From Diorhabda sublineata (lineage: Eukaryota > Arthropoda > Insecta > Coleoptera > Chrysomelidae), in the NCBI RefSeq assembly GCF_026230105.1, contig NC_079476.1, forward strand, positions 5,415,209 through 5,479,208: a DNA stretch of 64,000 bases. Direction: 5' to 3'. The translations under genes and the position numbers were made by a program. Under the pieces are notes generated by a model, which was given only the letters and a program-made list of their open reading frames with translations, made no database searches and was not told the DNA's origin. Positions 1 through 11,634 of this stretch are shown piece by piece. Position 1 is the first letter of the stretch; every line of letters starts with the position of its first letter.

Positions 1-89
1 TAGTTACTTTCATCATTTTCAAACTGATCACAAAATATCGAATAAAAATTTAGGTAAGGTATATGTTTAATTTACTTATTGAATTTTTG

Positions 90-204
90 TTAGTGGCAAC
101 CATGATGCAATGGCAAGATTATTGCATAAGGCCTTAAACAATTAGCTGAACTTGCGTTTTGCATTGCATTGCACATTGCCTTGCATCATGCCAAGCGGGC
201 TTAA
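90..204. repeat. Short hairpin MITE related to the element at 4954-5439
   Basis: Bases 161-201 (GCATTGCATTGCAC then TTGCATCATGCCAAGCGGGCT) are nearly inverted by 90-126, so the segment can fold on itself. The outer end GCGGGCT is followed by TAA (202-204), the same end and 3-bp flank found at 5433-5442 and, inverted, at 6669-6690. The TAA flank suggests a PIF/Harbinger-type MITE. The left arm is degraded. Confidence 0.5.
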
Positions 205-1286
205 GTATAATACACTCTTGCCAATTGCAACTCCTCTAGTTTTAAGTCGTCTCAAAATATATAGAGTAGCTTTCTTATTTATGTAATCGCACTAAAAAGT
301 TGAAATCTGCATAACTTATTGTTATAGAATTGCAGTAAACTCAACATATTTCAATTCATTAACACTTTTATTCATAACTGCATGAGCGTCATTCTGGTGA
401 AGTTTTGAGCTGCAATTTACTGCGTACAGCTAGATGCGTTTATCACACATTAGATTCTCTTGTACCTGTAGCCTCCATAAATCAATGCTGAAAGCTGAAA
501 ACTTTTACTAGCTTACTAGGTTACTTCGGTAACTTGCATGTACAATTTTTGGTTTATATTTTGTTTTTAATTAGTTTTCGGTAGAAAAATATGAAAAAGG
601 GGCTTTCTACGTTTATTTTTTGATTTGATAAAAAATTTAGATTGTTATATCTTGAAATAATGCTATTTAATTGTTAATAACCACCATATAAATAAAATTT
701 TGCATGGACCTAGATATTTTCATTTGTCTAATAATGAAGAAGTTAACAAAACGATTCTAGAAGTGTGCGATTTTTCATTATTTCACTCTACTTAAACTGT
801 ATATAGTTGATCAATTTTCAGATTAGAATTTTTGGTTATCAGATTTTTAAACAAACAATTTCCATTTTTATCTTACAGAAATTGTACCTATAATATGATA
901 AATACCAGCATTCCCTCATCAATAAATAAGACGGTTTGGAAAACATAAACTCACTTATCTATCATACAATTTTAAAATTTTGTACAGTCACAAAAATCAG
1001 CAAGAAACTGTGAAGTAAACAAAACAAATGGGACATGCAATGACATCAATTTCATAACCTATACCATTGAGAATCATCTAATCCTTTTCCTGCTTCTGTT
1101 TAGAGTTTGTTGATTGCCAAAATTTTATTATATCAAATAATATTCACAGCCACACCATTAGGTCTCAAGATAATGTATATAAATTAATTGCAAGAACAAA
1201 CATGGGTCTAAATAGTTAATTTATAAATGCTAGAGAGGATTTATTGAGTACTTGACAATATTAGGATATAATATGAACTATGTATA
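205..1286. other. AT-rich intergenic stretch, nothing recognised
   Basis: I found no long open frame, RNA gene or recognisable transposon in this segment. It is AT-rich with short homopolymer runs. Confidence 0.5.
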
Positions 1287-2097
1287 CAGGGTGGTCCAAC
1301 GAAAAGTTTGCACCTAGCTTTTCTCTTTTTTTTTGTAATTGATTTAAAAAATGCTCGGACACGTCGATTTTGCTTTTGAGGGGGACACATTTTAAACAAA
1401 TTATTCGATCTGCTGATCAGCTTTATTTTCAACAAGATGGAGCTCCTCCGCTCTATGTGGCTCCTGTAAGACAGTTCTTAGATGACCGGTTTCCTGGTCG
1501 ATGGATTGGAAGGAGGGGCCCAATTGAATGACCTGCCAGATCACCGGATTTATCGCCTTAAGACTTTTTGCTTCGGGGACACTTAAAAAATAAATGTTTT
1601 GCCAGGAAGCCCAAGTCCATGGAAGATCTTCACCAACGGATTACAGCAGAGTGCAGAAACATAACACCTGATATGCTACAAAATGTTAGAAATAGATTTG
1701 AACAAAATCTGTATTTTGTACGGAATCGAATGGGTCATATTTTCAACATTTGTTAATTTAAGGTTTTAATAAATTAATTTAACGGCTTTTTTACAAAGCA
1801 TGTTAAAAATAACAAACATTGGAATGTACTAACGATTGCAGTTGTTTTCACTCGTAATAATTAAAACTTATTTGTATTTTTCATTAATATCAAAAAAATA
1901 GGGTATCTCTAAAAAGACCATTTTGTGTCCTTGCAAATGATATATCAGTCGACCCCTCTTTCTATTTAAAATTTTAGGGTTGTTACTCACAGGCGCAGAT
2001 CGAATAATATGTTTAAAATGTGTTCCCCTCAATATCAAAATTTAATTAGAAAAATAAAGAGAAAAGCTAGGTGCAAACTTTTCGTTGGACCACCCTT
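1287..2097. mobile_element. Tc1/mariner-type element with intact TIRs, TA-flanked, internally deleted
   Basis: Both ends carry inverted repeats: GGGTGGTCCAACGAAAAGTT starts at 1289 and its reverse complement ends at 2095. The match runs about 43 bp, then resumes in a subterminal block (1385-1415 against 1990-2040). TA lies at both borders (1285-1286, 2098-2099), the target duplication of the Tc1/mariner superfamily. At 811 bp it is too short to be complete; only the C-terminal half of the transposase remains. Confidence 0.85.
1420..1756 (+). pseudogene. DD41D-type Tc1/mariner transposase remnant
   Basis: The remnant encodes the C-terminal catalytic half of a DDE transposase, the nuclease that would excise and insert the element. 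The second Asp is in QQDGAPP (codon 1436-1438) and the third in the decayed SPxDF block (codon 1562-1564). This gives exactly 41 intervening residues, hence DD41D, as in rosa/VS-like lineages. The tail through RNRMGHIFNIC is typical of the family. A Trp codon has become TGA at 1528 and a Leu codon TAA at 1559, and the whole N-terminal half including the first Asp is missing. It cannot encode an active enzyme. Confidence 0.8.
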
Positions 2098-2520
2098 TAT
2101 GTTATCTATATGAAATCTGTGAATTATATTTTTTTAAACACGAACACCAAAACAATTTAAAAGTAAAATGTGAACAAAGCAATTAGGACAACACAGCATA
2201 GCCTTGAAATGAGAAAGTTTTTGTTATAGTTTTAACATTTATGGGTTAGTTAATTCTTATTATAACGAACCAAATTAATTGTTCTTCATCGAACCGTTTA
2301 TTATTTAACAGATATTTGGTATCAACATATAATCGGTCTTTTTGTGCTAAACATTTATTGTTTATAATCAAACTGTATTTTCTTGATCTTTGTTAATTTG
2401 AAAGAGAAATTAATAAAAGCCCAATAGAAAATATTTTATATACAACGTACATAGATTATGGTCGTATATATACCTGTCCTAGTTACGATATAAGTCATTT
2501 GTAAACTACTTTTAGAATTT
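2098..2520. other. AT-rich stretch, nothing recognised
   Basis: No coding signal or repeat structure was identified between the mariner element and the repeat that begins near 2521. Confidence 0.4.
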
Positions 2521-2600
2521 ATAATTCTTCCAATATCAATTGTACGTTATTAAAACCCTTGCCGACAATTTTGTTTCATCTACTTCATTTTATAAATTTA
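2521..2600. repeat. Dispersed repeat shared with 38131-38230
   Basis: The block with ATAATTCTTCCAATATCAAT and CCGACAATTTTGTTT recurs at 38131-38200 in the same orientation. It lies upstream of a second shared block (2925-3100, recurring at 40595-41280). The pair looks like parts of one old repeat. Confidence 0.6.
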
Positions 2601-2924
2601 TCATTTTTATAAATACTTTTAAAAATATGTTTATTTTATGCGAGAAAGTATTCGTTAAAAGGCAATCGAATTTTCGAGCCTCAAAAATTTATTACTGAGC
2701 ATTTTTTTACTTACAACATATATTACTTTTTCAAAAAAACAACTTTTTTTAAAATAATTAGTGTCTTTCTTATTTTATTTTATTTTATTTTTATTATATT
2801 TTTTTACATACATATCCTCAAGTGTAATAATACGGCTCTCGGCCTCAAAGGATCAATTATAGTCCTACTTTGAACTTAAAAAAAAATCATGATTATACTA
2901 AACGTAAATAGACGAGTAAAATGC

Positions 2925-3100
2925 ACCTGCCTGTAAGGGAGTTTGGTTTAAACAGGGTACTAGACGTGAACGTATTTCTCATTGTTGTCTAATTGTCTAT
3001 CAGCGCCGTGTTTATTTACGAAATATTGATTGTTCCCCGCATAACTGTCTTCTGCTATTGATATTGGAAGAACTATAAGAATATAGTAATTGCCTGTCTG
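2925..3100 (-). pseudogene. Scrap of a DDE transposase, related to 40610-41280
   Basis: On the minus strand this resembles the first-aspartate block of an insect DDE transposase (a decayed DETYVHVWYP-like string). The nucleotides match two blocks elsewhere: GCCTGTAAGGGAGTTTGGTT recurs in mutated form at 40610, and GAAATATTGATTGTTCC recurs at 41202. The two blocks are adjacent here but about 530 bp apart at 40.6-41.3 kb, so this copy has an internal deletion or the other has extra sequence. Family assignment within DDE elements is uncertain. Confidence 0.45.
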
Positions 3101-3740
3101 TAATTGTAACAAATTTTTGAATAATCGTCGTAACCCCTGTTTGCTTATATTCTTTCGGTTCAGAATATTGGCATACTCTGTAACAATGTCACAAATAATC
3201 GTCGTTTATTTTCCAAAGATGCTTTCTCACTTCCTTGTCGAATTTGTCCGCTCCCACAACAACGATCAGGTTGAGGTCCGGCGACTATGACGGCCAAAAC
3301 ATTACTTTCAGTACATTCTTCCTTTCCAATTCTTTTAAATTCAATTTTTGGTGCTTGTAGGAATGCTTGGGATCGTTGCATTCCGAAAGATGATTTTTTT
3401 GCCAATCAGACCCTGACCAAAACATATTACATTAATATTTTTTATAGCCCTCTTTTTTCAAAATCTCTTCAATTTTTACTAGATCTCCAGTCAGCCTTCT
3501 TCCCAGAACATCCTCAAACTATCACCGAACCTCCACCGTGTTTTACAGTCGGATTTATACATGGATCTAGCATCCGTTCTTCCTTTGACTTGCTTACAAC
3601 CAAGAGAGGGAGAGGGGGGAAAGGCTTCTACATTACCACCCTTCCAAATCTGAGCTGCTATCTCTGGGCCCGTGAGTCGTCGATCATGTTTACTGATCAA
3701 TACAATACGTTTATCTTCAGCGCATATGGTTTTTCAAGTC
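3100..3740 (-). pseudogene. Tc1-like transposase pseudogene
   Basis: Read in three frames on the minus strand it reproduces a Tc1 transposase in order: HTH segment KHDRRLTGPEIAAQI (about 3700-3655), VKHGGGSV (about 3545-3520), the second catalytic block as decayed QDNDPKHS, then a PDLN-like block and the C-terminal DKEVRK segment (3240-3210). Several frameshifts and stops separate these pieces. A functional family member is about 340 residues and cuts and pastes DNA in the nucleus. No clear terminal repeats were found around it. Confidence 0.75.
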
Positions 3741-3744
3741 GACC

Positions 3745-4582
3745 TTGAACGTCTTCTATCGCCAAAGCTCCTGGTGGGTGCATATTTTTTCACGTGATCA
3801 ATGCATCAGTTTACTCATTTTAAAACTTTTAAGTCTGAATTTGCGAGAACGAAAACAATTCGTATACGAACTTCCCAAAAAAAAAGAAATCTGATTCAAA
3901 AAGTATAAGTCAAGTTAGTTCTCGCATCTCACAAGACTAACTGGGACTAAACTACAATCATAAACACATAAGAAATTTTTATTTTGAAATTTAATGAATT
4001 GATTATGGTTCGGGCTAACCGATATTGTATATCAAAAAGTCCATTTGGCAAGCAAATTTAAAATTTTTCGAATATAAATTTTTTATATTATCGTACTCTT
4101 AAGTTCAATTTCGCCTTCTTTGTAAAATTTTGATGTACATGAATACATTATTTAACGATTTAAAGTAATGAATCTTAATAAAATCAAACTCCAATTGAAA
4201 TAACAAGAAAATAGTTTTTTATTGTTGTCCCTTCTAATAATTAACTAGCTTAAATCATCTTAAGCAAATATCAATTATTACAGAAAGACATTAATATCAA
4301 TCAAATCTACAAATATAAAAAAAATAACATTTATTTTCTTTAAGCTCATAGTTTTCGTTAATCGCTTGTGTATGGGTTATAAATTGCCTTGTTATGTACT
4401 TAAATTTATTGATTGAATGCATAAAATTTCGCTTGTACACTTCAAAGGAGCTAAATTTCGTTATTATTAGTAGTAAGCATCCTAATAGCATCAAATCCAT
4501 ATAAAAAATGACATTTTTATAAACGAAAATGGCAAATCTACATTTCCTAACTAAAAAATAAATACTTCAAACGATTTTACAA
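3745..4582. other. AT-rich stretch, nothing recognised
   Basis: No open frame with coding character and no transposon homology was found. The minus-strand frame at 4297-4500 is low complexity and unsupported. Confidence 0.4.
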
Positions 4583-7221
4583 AGATTTTCAAAACTTTAA
4601 AGAAATGATTTCAATTGAAGATTATTTGGATTTCCTTTACAGAAGCTAAAAAAGAACATACTTCGACGATGATGTTAATATCAGTTTGTTTGTTTGAAAC
4701 TTTCACCTCAAAATTTCATAACATTAACTTTAAATCGATCTTATTAACATGAAGTGTTTTAAACACCTGAAGAGTATCTGTCCACATTTCTTCACCTTCA
4801 AACCATTTGCAAGAATGAAAACTTCGAGGAAAAGATATCGAAGGATTGTTTGGATTCCATTACCATTATATTCTAAGATGAGTATCTGGAGAAAGCCTTT
4901 GATTCATTGAAGCTCTCATCTCAAATTTAGCCAACAGAAGACGGCAAGTCTAAAGGTCTAAAGACGACGTGCAAAAAATTGCATGCAATTTATTTCAAGG
5001 TCAATATATTGCATAGATAAGTATTGCATTTCATTTAATATTTGTGTGAATTTCAAAAATGAAAATACCAAAACTAGGTAAAGTAAACAGGAAAAAAGTG
5101 GTCAGTGAATCACTAGCAATAATTAAACTTCTGCTACATTTCTTTTGGAATGTGATGGATACGAAAGAGTATTAATCAAAATCCTAACCTCAAAATTCAT
5201 CCAATATTTTGTGCATAACTTAACAATGAAAATAAATTTACGAAAGTCGGCTGATCTGTTGACTCAAAAGTAACTAGATTTCTTCCTAGAATTGCAAATT
5301 GCACGAAATAAAATGGCACCAAACCGATAATGTTGCAAGTGCGAGATCTTGCATGAAACAATAAGTTGAACTTCATCTGCGTATGCAAATTAGGTCTTGC
5401 ATTGCATTGCACGTTGTCTTGATTAATGTCAAGCGGGCTTAATTCCAAACTTTTTTAACACATGAAGAATATTCGAGAAGAATAATCCAGACATTAATTC
5501 AATTACTGATTGCAGGTTATATCTCAAAATAAGCCAGCAAGAGACGGCAAATCTAATTTTTAGTATTAACTTCGATTCAATCTTACAAAGATGAAAACCT
5601 GGAGATTATCCATCCACATTTCTTCACAAAAAATTACTGATCTAAACAATTTTGAAAGAATGATAACTTGAAGAAAAGATTTTAAAAGATTATTTAAATT
5701 TTTTCAGCAAAAGTGTCAAAACAAAATACTTCGACGATATCTTTGAAGAAAACTATCTGGAGGAAGCAAGCGTGATTAATTCACATGTTAATACAGAAAA
5801 ATCTTATGCTAACAATGTTAGGAAGTTTGGATGAAAATAGATATAAAACAAAAAATTAAATGTGAATACAATAGTATGAAAATTTTCACTCGAAAAATTT
5901 GCTGGTGACAATTTTGAAGCATATTAGTGAAAGAAGTTTCCCATCTGAAAAAGAATGTCGTAGTTTCGATATTAATGATATTTGAGCCTTAGTTGAAATC
6001 TTGTACAATTGAATTGTATTTGTAATCTAATTAGTCACAAACACAACCATCATTGAGAATACAGACTAACAGTTATTTTGATAACCGAAATTTGTCAAGC
6101 TTATGAATCCGAATTAGTTCTTAAATATAGTCAATCAAATCTCTACCGGATGTTTCAAAATGAATAGCAAAATTTTAACGTTTTCTAATATTCATAACAT
6201 CACATTCGAATAGTTTCACGTAATAATATACGTCAAGTTGCTATGATCTTATCAAACGTTGATTATCTCTCTAATAATTATTGTCTCAATATAGATTTTC
6301 AGAACTTTAAAGAAAGGATTTCAATTGAAGATTATTTGGATTTCCTTCACAGAAGCTAAAAAAGAATATACTTCGACAATGATGGTAATATCAGTTTGTT
6401 TGTTTGAAACTTTCACCTCAAAATTTCATAACATTAACTTTAAATCAATCTGAATAACATGAAATGTTTTAAACACCTGAAGAGTATCTGTCCACATTTC
6501 TTCACCAAGAAATATATGCTTCAAACAATTTGCAAGAATGAAAACTTCGAGGAAAATATATCGAAGGATTGTTTGGATTTCACTACCATTATAAGTTGAG
6601 TATCTGGAGAAAGCCTTTGATTCAATAAAGCTTTCATCTCAAAATTAGCCAACAGAAGACGGCTAGTCTAAAGGCCGCTTGACATGACGCAAGACAACGT
6701 GCAAGAAATTGCATGTAATTTATTTTAAGGTCAATATATTGCATAGATAAGTATTGCATTTCATTTAATATTGGTGTGAAGTTCAAAAATGAAAATACCA
6801 AAACTAGGTAAAGTAAACAGGAAAAAAGTGGTCAGTGAATCACTAGCAATAATTAAACTTCTGCTACATTTCTTTTGGAATGTGCTGGTGACAATTTTGA
6901 AGCATATTATTGAAAGAAGTTTCCCATCTGAAAAAGAATGTCGTAGTTTCGATATTAATGATATTTGAGCCTTAGTTGAAATCTTGTACAATTGAATTGT
7001 ATTTGTAATCTAATTAGTCACAAGCACAACCATCATTGAGAAAGACAATACAGACTAACAGTTATTTTGGTAACCGAAATTTTACAAACTTTTGAATCCG
7101 AATTAGTCCTTAAATATAGTCAATGAAATCTCTACTGTATGTTTCAAAATGAATATACGTCAAGTTGCTATGATCTTCTCAAACGTTGATTATCTCTATA
7201 TAAATTATTGTCTCAATATAG
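4583..7221. repeat. Head-to-tail duplication of a satellite-like block
   Basis: Copy 1 (4583-6294) and copy 2 (6295-7221) abut directly and are closely similar: AACTTTAAAGAAA followed by GATTTCAATTGAAG starts both, and ATTGTCTCAATATAG ends both. Copy 1 has 747 bp (5155-5901) that copy 2 lacks, with the breakpoint in the TTTGGAATGTG context (5154, 6884). The extra piece itself contains a diverged third copy of part of the unit (5460-5760). Confidence 0.85.
4954..5439. mobile_element. PIF/Harbinger-like MITE with TAA flanks
   Basis: The right end reads, on the minus strand, AGCCCGCTTGACATTAATCA followed by AGACAACGTGCAATGCAATG. The left end in the duplicate copy (from 6672) reads AGGCCGCTTGACATGACGCA, giving TIRs of about 33 bp. 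In copy 1 the left TIR has lost about 19 bp, which is why the two copies must be compared to see it. TAA lies at 4951-4953 and 5440-5442. No transposase is present. Copy 2 retains only the left part (6672-6884). Confidence 0.6.
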
Positions 7222-7499
7222 TTTCTTAACATGTTGACTGCTCTGTGTACCACTGATGGATACTTATAGTCGATTCAGTATCAGTTCTCTTAGCAATCTT
7301 TGCTTTGCGTTTATCGTGTTTAAAACATTGCATCATATAATATTTAATTCACCATCACAATAAAATTAGAATAAACTGGAGTTACATATAACATATTAAC
7401 TAATGTCTAAGTTGTTTGTACCTAGAATCTCCTGTGGTGACTTGATGAATGGAAACAGTCTGTTCCTGTTAGGTGATTTAATGTTTTTCCCAAATTTTA

Positions 7500-7790
7500 C
7501 GATAAAGAAAAATAAAGTACAAATAAAGCCGATGTGGACAGGTACAACATGAATCATATTTGACGGAGAAATTTAGGCGCATTCTTTATTACATATTAAG
7601 ACTGGTAGTTAATAAATTCGGGAAGGTTCATTAAGATGAAAGTACATACACGAGAGTGTTTACGAACTTCCAAAGGTATAAATCACACGACATCAGATCG
7701 GGTGAGCGTGAAAGCTACGAAAAACAATCCCTCTCTTGATTACCTTGCGACTAATCCAGCGGTCACGCAAAATTTCTAGGAAGCGATGTA
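7500..7790 (-). pseudogene. Mariner-like transposase C-terminal fragment
   Basis: On the minus strand, 7709-7683 encodes RSPDLMSCD followed by LYLWKFV. This matches the third-catalytic-Asp block (RSPDLTPxDF/YLWG) of insect mariner-like transposases of the DUF4817-associated type. FLRDRWISRK just upstream corresponds to the usual RWIGR. Stops and frameshifts follow. Only the C-terminal third is visible. Confidence 0.6.
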
Positions 7791-7799
7791 TATAGTTAT

Positions 7800-8600
7800 A
7801 GAACTAGGAAAATTTTTTGCTCATGTTAGTAAGGAGAATATTGAGGTTTCAAAGCATAGTTTTACAAATTCTCTGTATCGGATTCAGTTAATATTTCTTA
7901 AGAATGCACTATAAATCATTTGGCAAAATCCACTTTTGTGTCTATTGTATATTATTACACCATTTCTAAAACCAACTTTAAGCACTTACTTTTCCCAATT
8001 GCCTATTATATTAAATGTTGATCCTGTCTTACATACGAAATGTTGAGGCCCAAATGATTAGAAAAATCGACAAAAGAATGAAAAACATATTTTCAATTAA
8101 GTTTATGGAAGTGACTGTCAAGTCTAACAGATTTTATGGTTTTCTTGTGTTTTAAATACTTCACTTATGATGACAATAACCCAAATCATTTGTTAAAAAC
8201 ATTTTCAGAAAATTGAATTAAGAAACTCATGAGATGTACATTTCTATACTGGTTTAAAATTAAAAATAAAATAATTCAGAAATGCTTAATAAAAATAATG
8301 AAGTATCTCATATTTGTGTCTATTCATTTACAGATAAACAATTTATATAATAATAATTGTAAGATAAATTGAATGTTTAATACTAAAACTTATTTAATCA
8401 AATATCCGTGTCAATGTTGTTGCCATTAATATAACACGATACTAAAAATATTTTCAGAATGAATTTAACATAATTTGTAGTTTATTTTCTACTTGTTATT
8501 TCATGGTTAAATAGACGATTTATTCAACTTAATCCGAATTTTATTTATTTACTTAACATCTACCAAATCAGTTAATATGAACTATAAATATTCCAAAGTT
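7800..8600. other. AT-rich stretch, nothing recognised
   Basis: No coding homology, RNA gene or inverted repeat was recognised here. Confidence 0.4.
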
Positions 8601-8609
8601 TTGTACTAG

Positions 8610-9475
8610 TAGTTTGAGATCACATATTTTCAGCATTTTAGTTTGGAAACGATCGAAGAATCTTTCAAGTCCGATTCATGGTCTGGACTCTCGCGAGGTG
8701 CCCCCTTGGATGGATTGCAATCTTTTCAAATCTTGCTTTATCGACGAGCTCGCTCCATCTGTTAAAATGGACTTGAATCAAAACAGCTCCCTGTTCATGG
8801 TGTATTACTTTTGAATAACGCAACATCACATCCATCTGAGGAGGAATTAGTGAAAGGGGTTATAAAAGCAATCTTCTCACCACCAAATGTTAAATCACTT
8901 ATCCAGGAACATCAGTTTGAATTTAGAAAAGTCCGAAGAAGGTTTTAACATATTTGAATCAATGAAATATCCTTTGATATCAAAGATGCTATCTATAGAA
9001 TTGTTGATTCATGAGAGGAGCTGAAACCTTAAACTTTACGAAAATCTTGACGTAAGCTTTGGTGGAAGTTATGACTGGTAGTAACCAGGTCGTAGATGAG
9101 CAAAACAACGGCACACAAGAAATCATTAAAGACCTATAAAGCGTACAAGCGAATGTCCCTGCCGGTGAAGCTGAGAAGTGTATTGCCCAATGTGAAAAGA
9201 CAGTGAGGAGCTCAATGACGACAAGATTATTACAGCTGTTTAGGATAATACTGGTGCAGAAACTGAAAACGAGGACTAGGAATGAGATAGTGACAAACCC
9301 AATACACGGATTACACACGCTGGTTCGTTTGATTTTGCTCTTCAGTACATAGAGCAAAATTCAACTTCAACACCTATGGACATTTTGTGGATCAAGAAAT
9401 GGAGGAGTATTGCAGCTAGAATGTCTAGAATTTCATTTGATAAACAAAATTCAATAACTGACTTTGTTTCTATTT
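8610..9475 (+). pseudogene. Tigger/jerky-type (pogo superfamily) transposase pseudogene
   Basis: The plus strand encodes the second half of a Tigger/jerky-like DDE transposase. It begins with the WMDCNLFKSCFIDELAPSVK block, continues as LLLNNATSHPSEEEL and IKAIFSPPNVKSLIQ, and ends with the acidic tail and SFDFALQYIEQ region. The second catalytic Asp (normally LLLDNA) is Asn. The frame shifts near 8810 and several stops follow. The active protein would be a centromere-protein-B-related transposase acting in the nucleus. The N-terminal DNA-binding half is absent, so this is a dead 5'-truncated copy. Confidence 0.75.
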
Positions 9476-9649
9476 AATGTAAAATACATAATCTTAATAT
9501 GTAATATGTATGGAAAGAAAAATGTTCTAAATATTCTGATAATCAGACCTTTTTCGAGTTCCGACCACACCCACAGACCTGAAGGTGACGGATTAGAGAG
9601 ATTCAACAATTTGCTTCGTTGTATATACACGTACTTTGCAAAAATGGAG

Positions 9650-10145
9650 TGAATAGATGACGTGAAAATGATTTTGTGACAAAAAGTTTTCTCATACGAA
9701 CCCTCGTTTCTAAATGATAGTTTAAAAAAAGGTACTTTTAGTTTAGCTTGATAAAATTAATAGTTTAGGAGATATTTAGAGTTTTAGATCGTTGTAAGGG
9801 AACCGTTCGCCATAAAGAGACATTCTGAAGAAAAATATCATAAATAATGAATGTTCGAATCTACGGAGGAAATATCTTTGAATTTGGAAGAAAATTCCAA
9901 GATTTTGCCTTATAGCATCACAATGGAAGTTTGGATCATTTCTTTTCTTGTGCTTACCGGTGTTGCATATACCAAGCTTTTAAAATATTCACAAAAAAAT
10001 TAATCAGTTTTATTTAATTCATAATATTCGGATGTATAATTTAGAAAATATATTCAAATATACGTTCTGATTTCGCAGATTTGAAGGCCTATAACTCGTA
10101 GGCGAATTTTTTTATATCACAGCATTATTTTCACGTCACCAACTA
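9650..10145. repeat. Possible foldback repeat
   Basis: The segment TGACGTGAAAATGATTTTGT at 9658 is inverted with a few mismatches at about 10115-10140 (ATTTTCACGTCA). Sequence outside these arms does not pair, so the element borders are unknown. Confidence 0.3.
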
Positions 10146-10342
10146 CCGAATTTTTTGTATCAAGTCCCGGAACACCCTATATAATTTATAATGGTATAAA
10201 CTGGGTGAATTGTCAAACACTTTGTTGGATTGTAGAGTGTAGAGTGTGTACGAACTGCACAGTTCATTTGCGCAGTTTTATTTGCGCAGAACGTATGCAC
10301 AAAAATCGACGCACATTTTTTGGTTGGTGCAAGTCATCGGAA

Positions 10343-10507
10343 ATGTCGCTAGAAGATTGTAACGGAATCCGTGAGTTATTCGAAGAGTTTATCCAGTGCT
10401 AGAAAAATAGAGTTTACTTGTGTAATAAGAAAAGTGAAGATTATCACGACCGCATCAAGAAGAATGCTGCGTACGATAGGCTAATTATTAAGTACAAACA
10501 AACCAAT
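10343..10507 (+). pseudogene. MADF-domain-like fragment
   Basis: The frame from the ATG at 10343 reads to NCNGIRELFEEF-type helices, an in-frame TAG at 10400-10402, then SEDYHDRIKKNAAYDRLI. That segment has the spacing of MADF (Myb/SANT-like) DNA-binding domains, which occur in insect regulators and in transposon accessory proteins. The domain is cut short after about 50 residues by TGA. No neighbouring exon was found. I regard it as a transposon-borne or processed scrap. Confidence 0.45.
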
Positions 10508-10768
10508 TGACCTCAAACAATTTCTTTCGGGGAAAATTTCAACTCGTTTATTAAATTTTTGTGAGTTTGACTATCTTATGAGAAATCAATCCTAACACCA
10601 CCCCCTACGTGATTTTATTTTCTTTTTGCACAAACCAGCCAGACTAGCGCAAGCGCTTCATCGTCTTCCATCACAAATGGCGTGTTTTTCTTCAGAGTTT
10701 CTGCCGAGAACTGACGATCGACGCAGATATCGTAGATATGTGGACGCACTACCAACGTTCGCTAAATT

Positions 10769-10828
10769 GCACAATTGAACTGTTAAGTTCTATTGCGCAA
10801 TTGAACTGTTAAGTTCTTTTGCGCAGTT
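10769..10828. repeat. Short tandem repeat of about 30 bp
   Basis: The unit TTGCACAATTGAACTGTTAA followed by GTTCTATTGCGC is repeated twice with small changes (10769-10828). A partial inverted form with TTTGCGCAGTTTTAT occurs at 10268-10288. It may mark the ends of the repeat that carries the MADF-like fragment. Confidence 0.5.
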
Positions 10829-10829
10829 T

Positions 10830-11593
10830 TATCGTTGTCGTATATACCAGCCTAAAACTTTCGTGCTATGATCATGGACCCGTTAGCAAAACCTAATTGA
10901 ACAATAAACACAATTCGACGATTCTCTTATTCTCGTGAAATGGTTTAAGGAAAAGATATAAAAATAAAATATTTGAGACCGCAAATTATATCTCTGTTCC
11001 GTTCCAGATTTTATTCTAATTTCAATCATTATCTTGTTTCATGTAGAAGTTGATGGAAGCGACTATAGATAATGTTATTTAAATTTTTAAAAACATTTAT
11101 AAAACACTTTTTCGACAAAAAATATTTTTTAAGCGTCCGTGATTGGATTTGTGATAAAATATTTAAGTAAAGGGAAAGGAAACGAACTAAAAAAGATGAA
11201 AAGGGTGAGAAGAAAAAGCTTCTCTTAGATAGAGTGTAGCTTAAAAGAGGTTTTGTTGGATTTCGAAGATGTATCTTTAAAAGTTTCGAAAGTATAAATG
11301 AGCAATTGAGCGATTAAATTAAAAATTGAACTTACAAATTAAATTACAACTCTTAACAATCTTTAGTGAACGCTTGACCTTTGTGAGAGATCGCACGTAG
11401 TGAAGTTTGTTGTGTCGAAAAACTAACAAGGCAAGTATTTTATTTGTTTTATGTTAAACCTACCTCAAATGTTGTTTCTACGTTGTGAACATGTTTTCAT
11501 AATCGATTTTGTATTAATTTTACTTTTGTCTTGTAGTTTGATGTTTTATTGTTAGTATAACCTCAAAATCGTCAAAATCATTTTACTTTATCA
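10830..11593. other. AT-rich stretch, nothing recognised
   Basis: No coding homology was seen. It may include the 5' flank of the pogo-type pseudogene that follows. Confidence 0.35.
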
Positions 11594-11634
11594 GTGCTTC
11601 TGTTTGTATGGCCATCTTATCCTAAAGGTATGGT

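Noticed and set aside
3287..3748. 153-codon open frame on the plus strand
   Set aside because: It is the antisense of the Tc1-like transposase pseudogene, which gives recognisable motifs on the minus strand.
8989..9357. 122-codon minus-strand frame
   Set aside because: Antisense of the Tigger/jerky-type pseudogene and without recognisable motifs.
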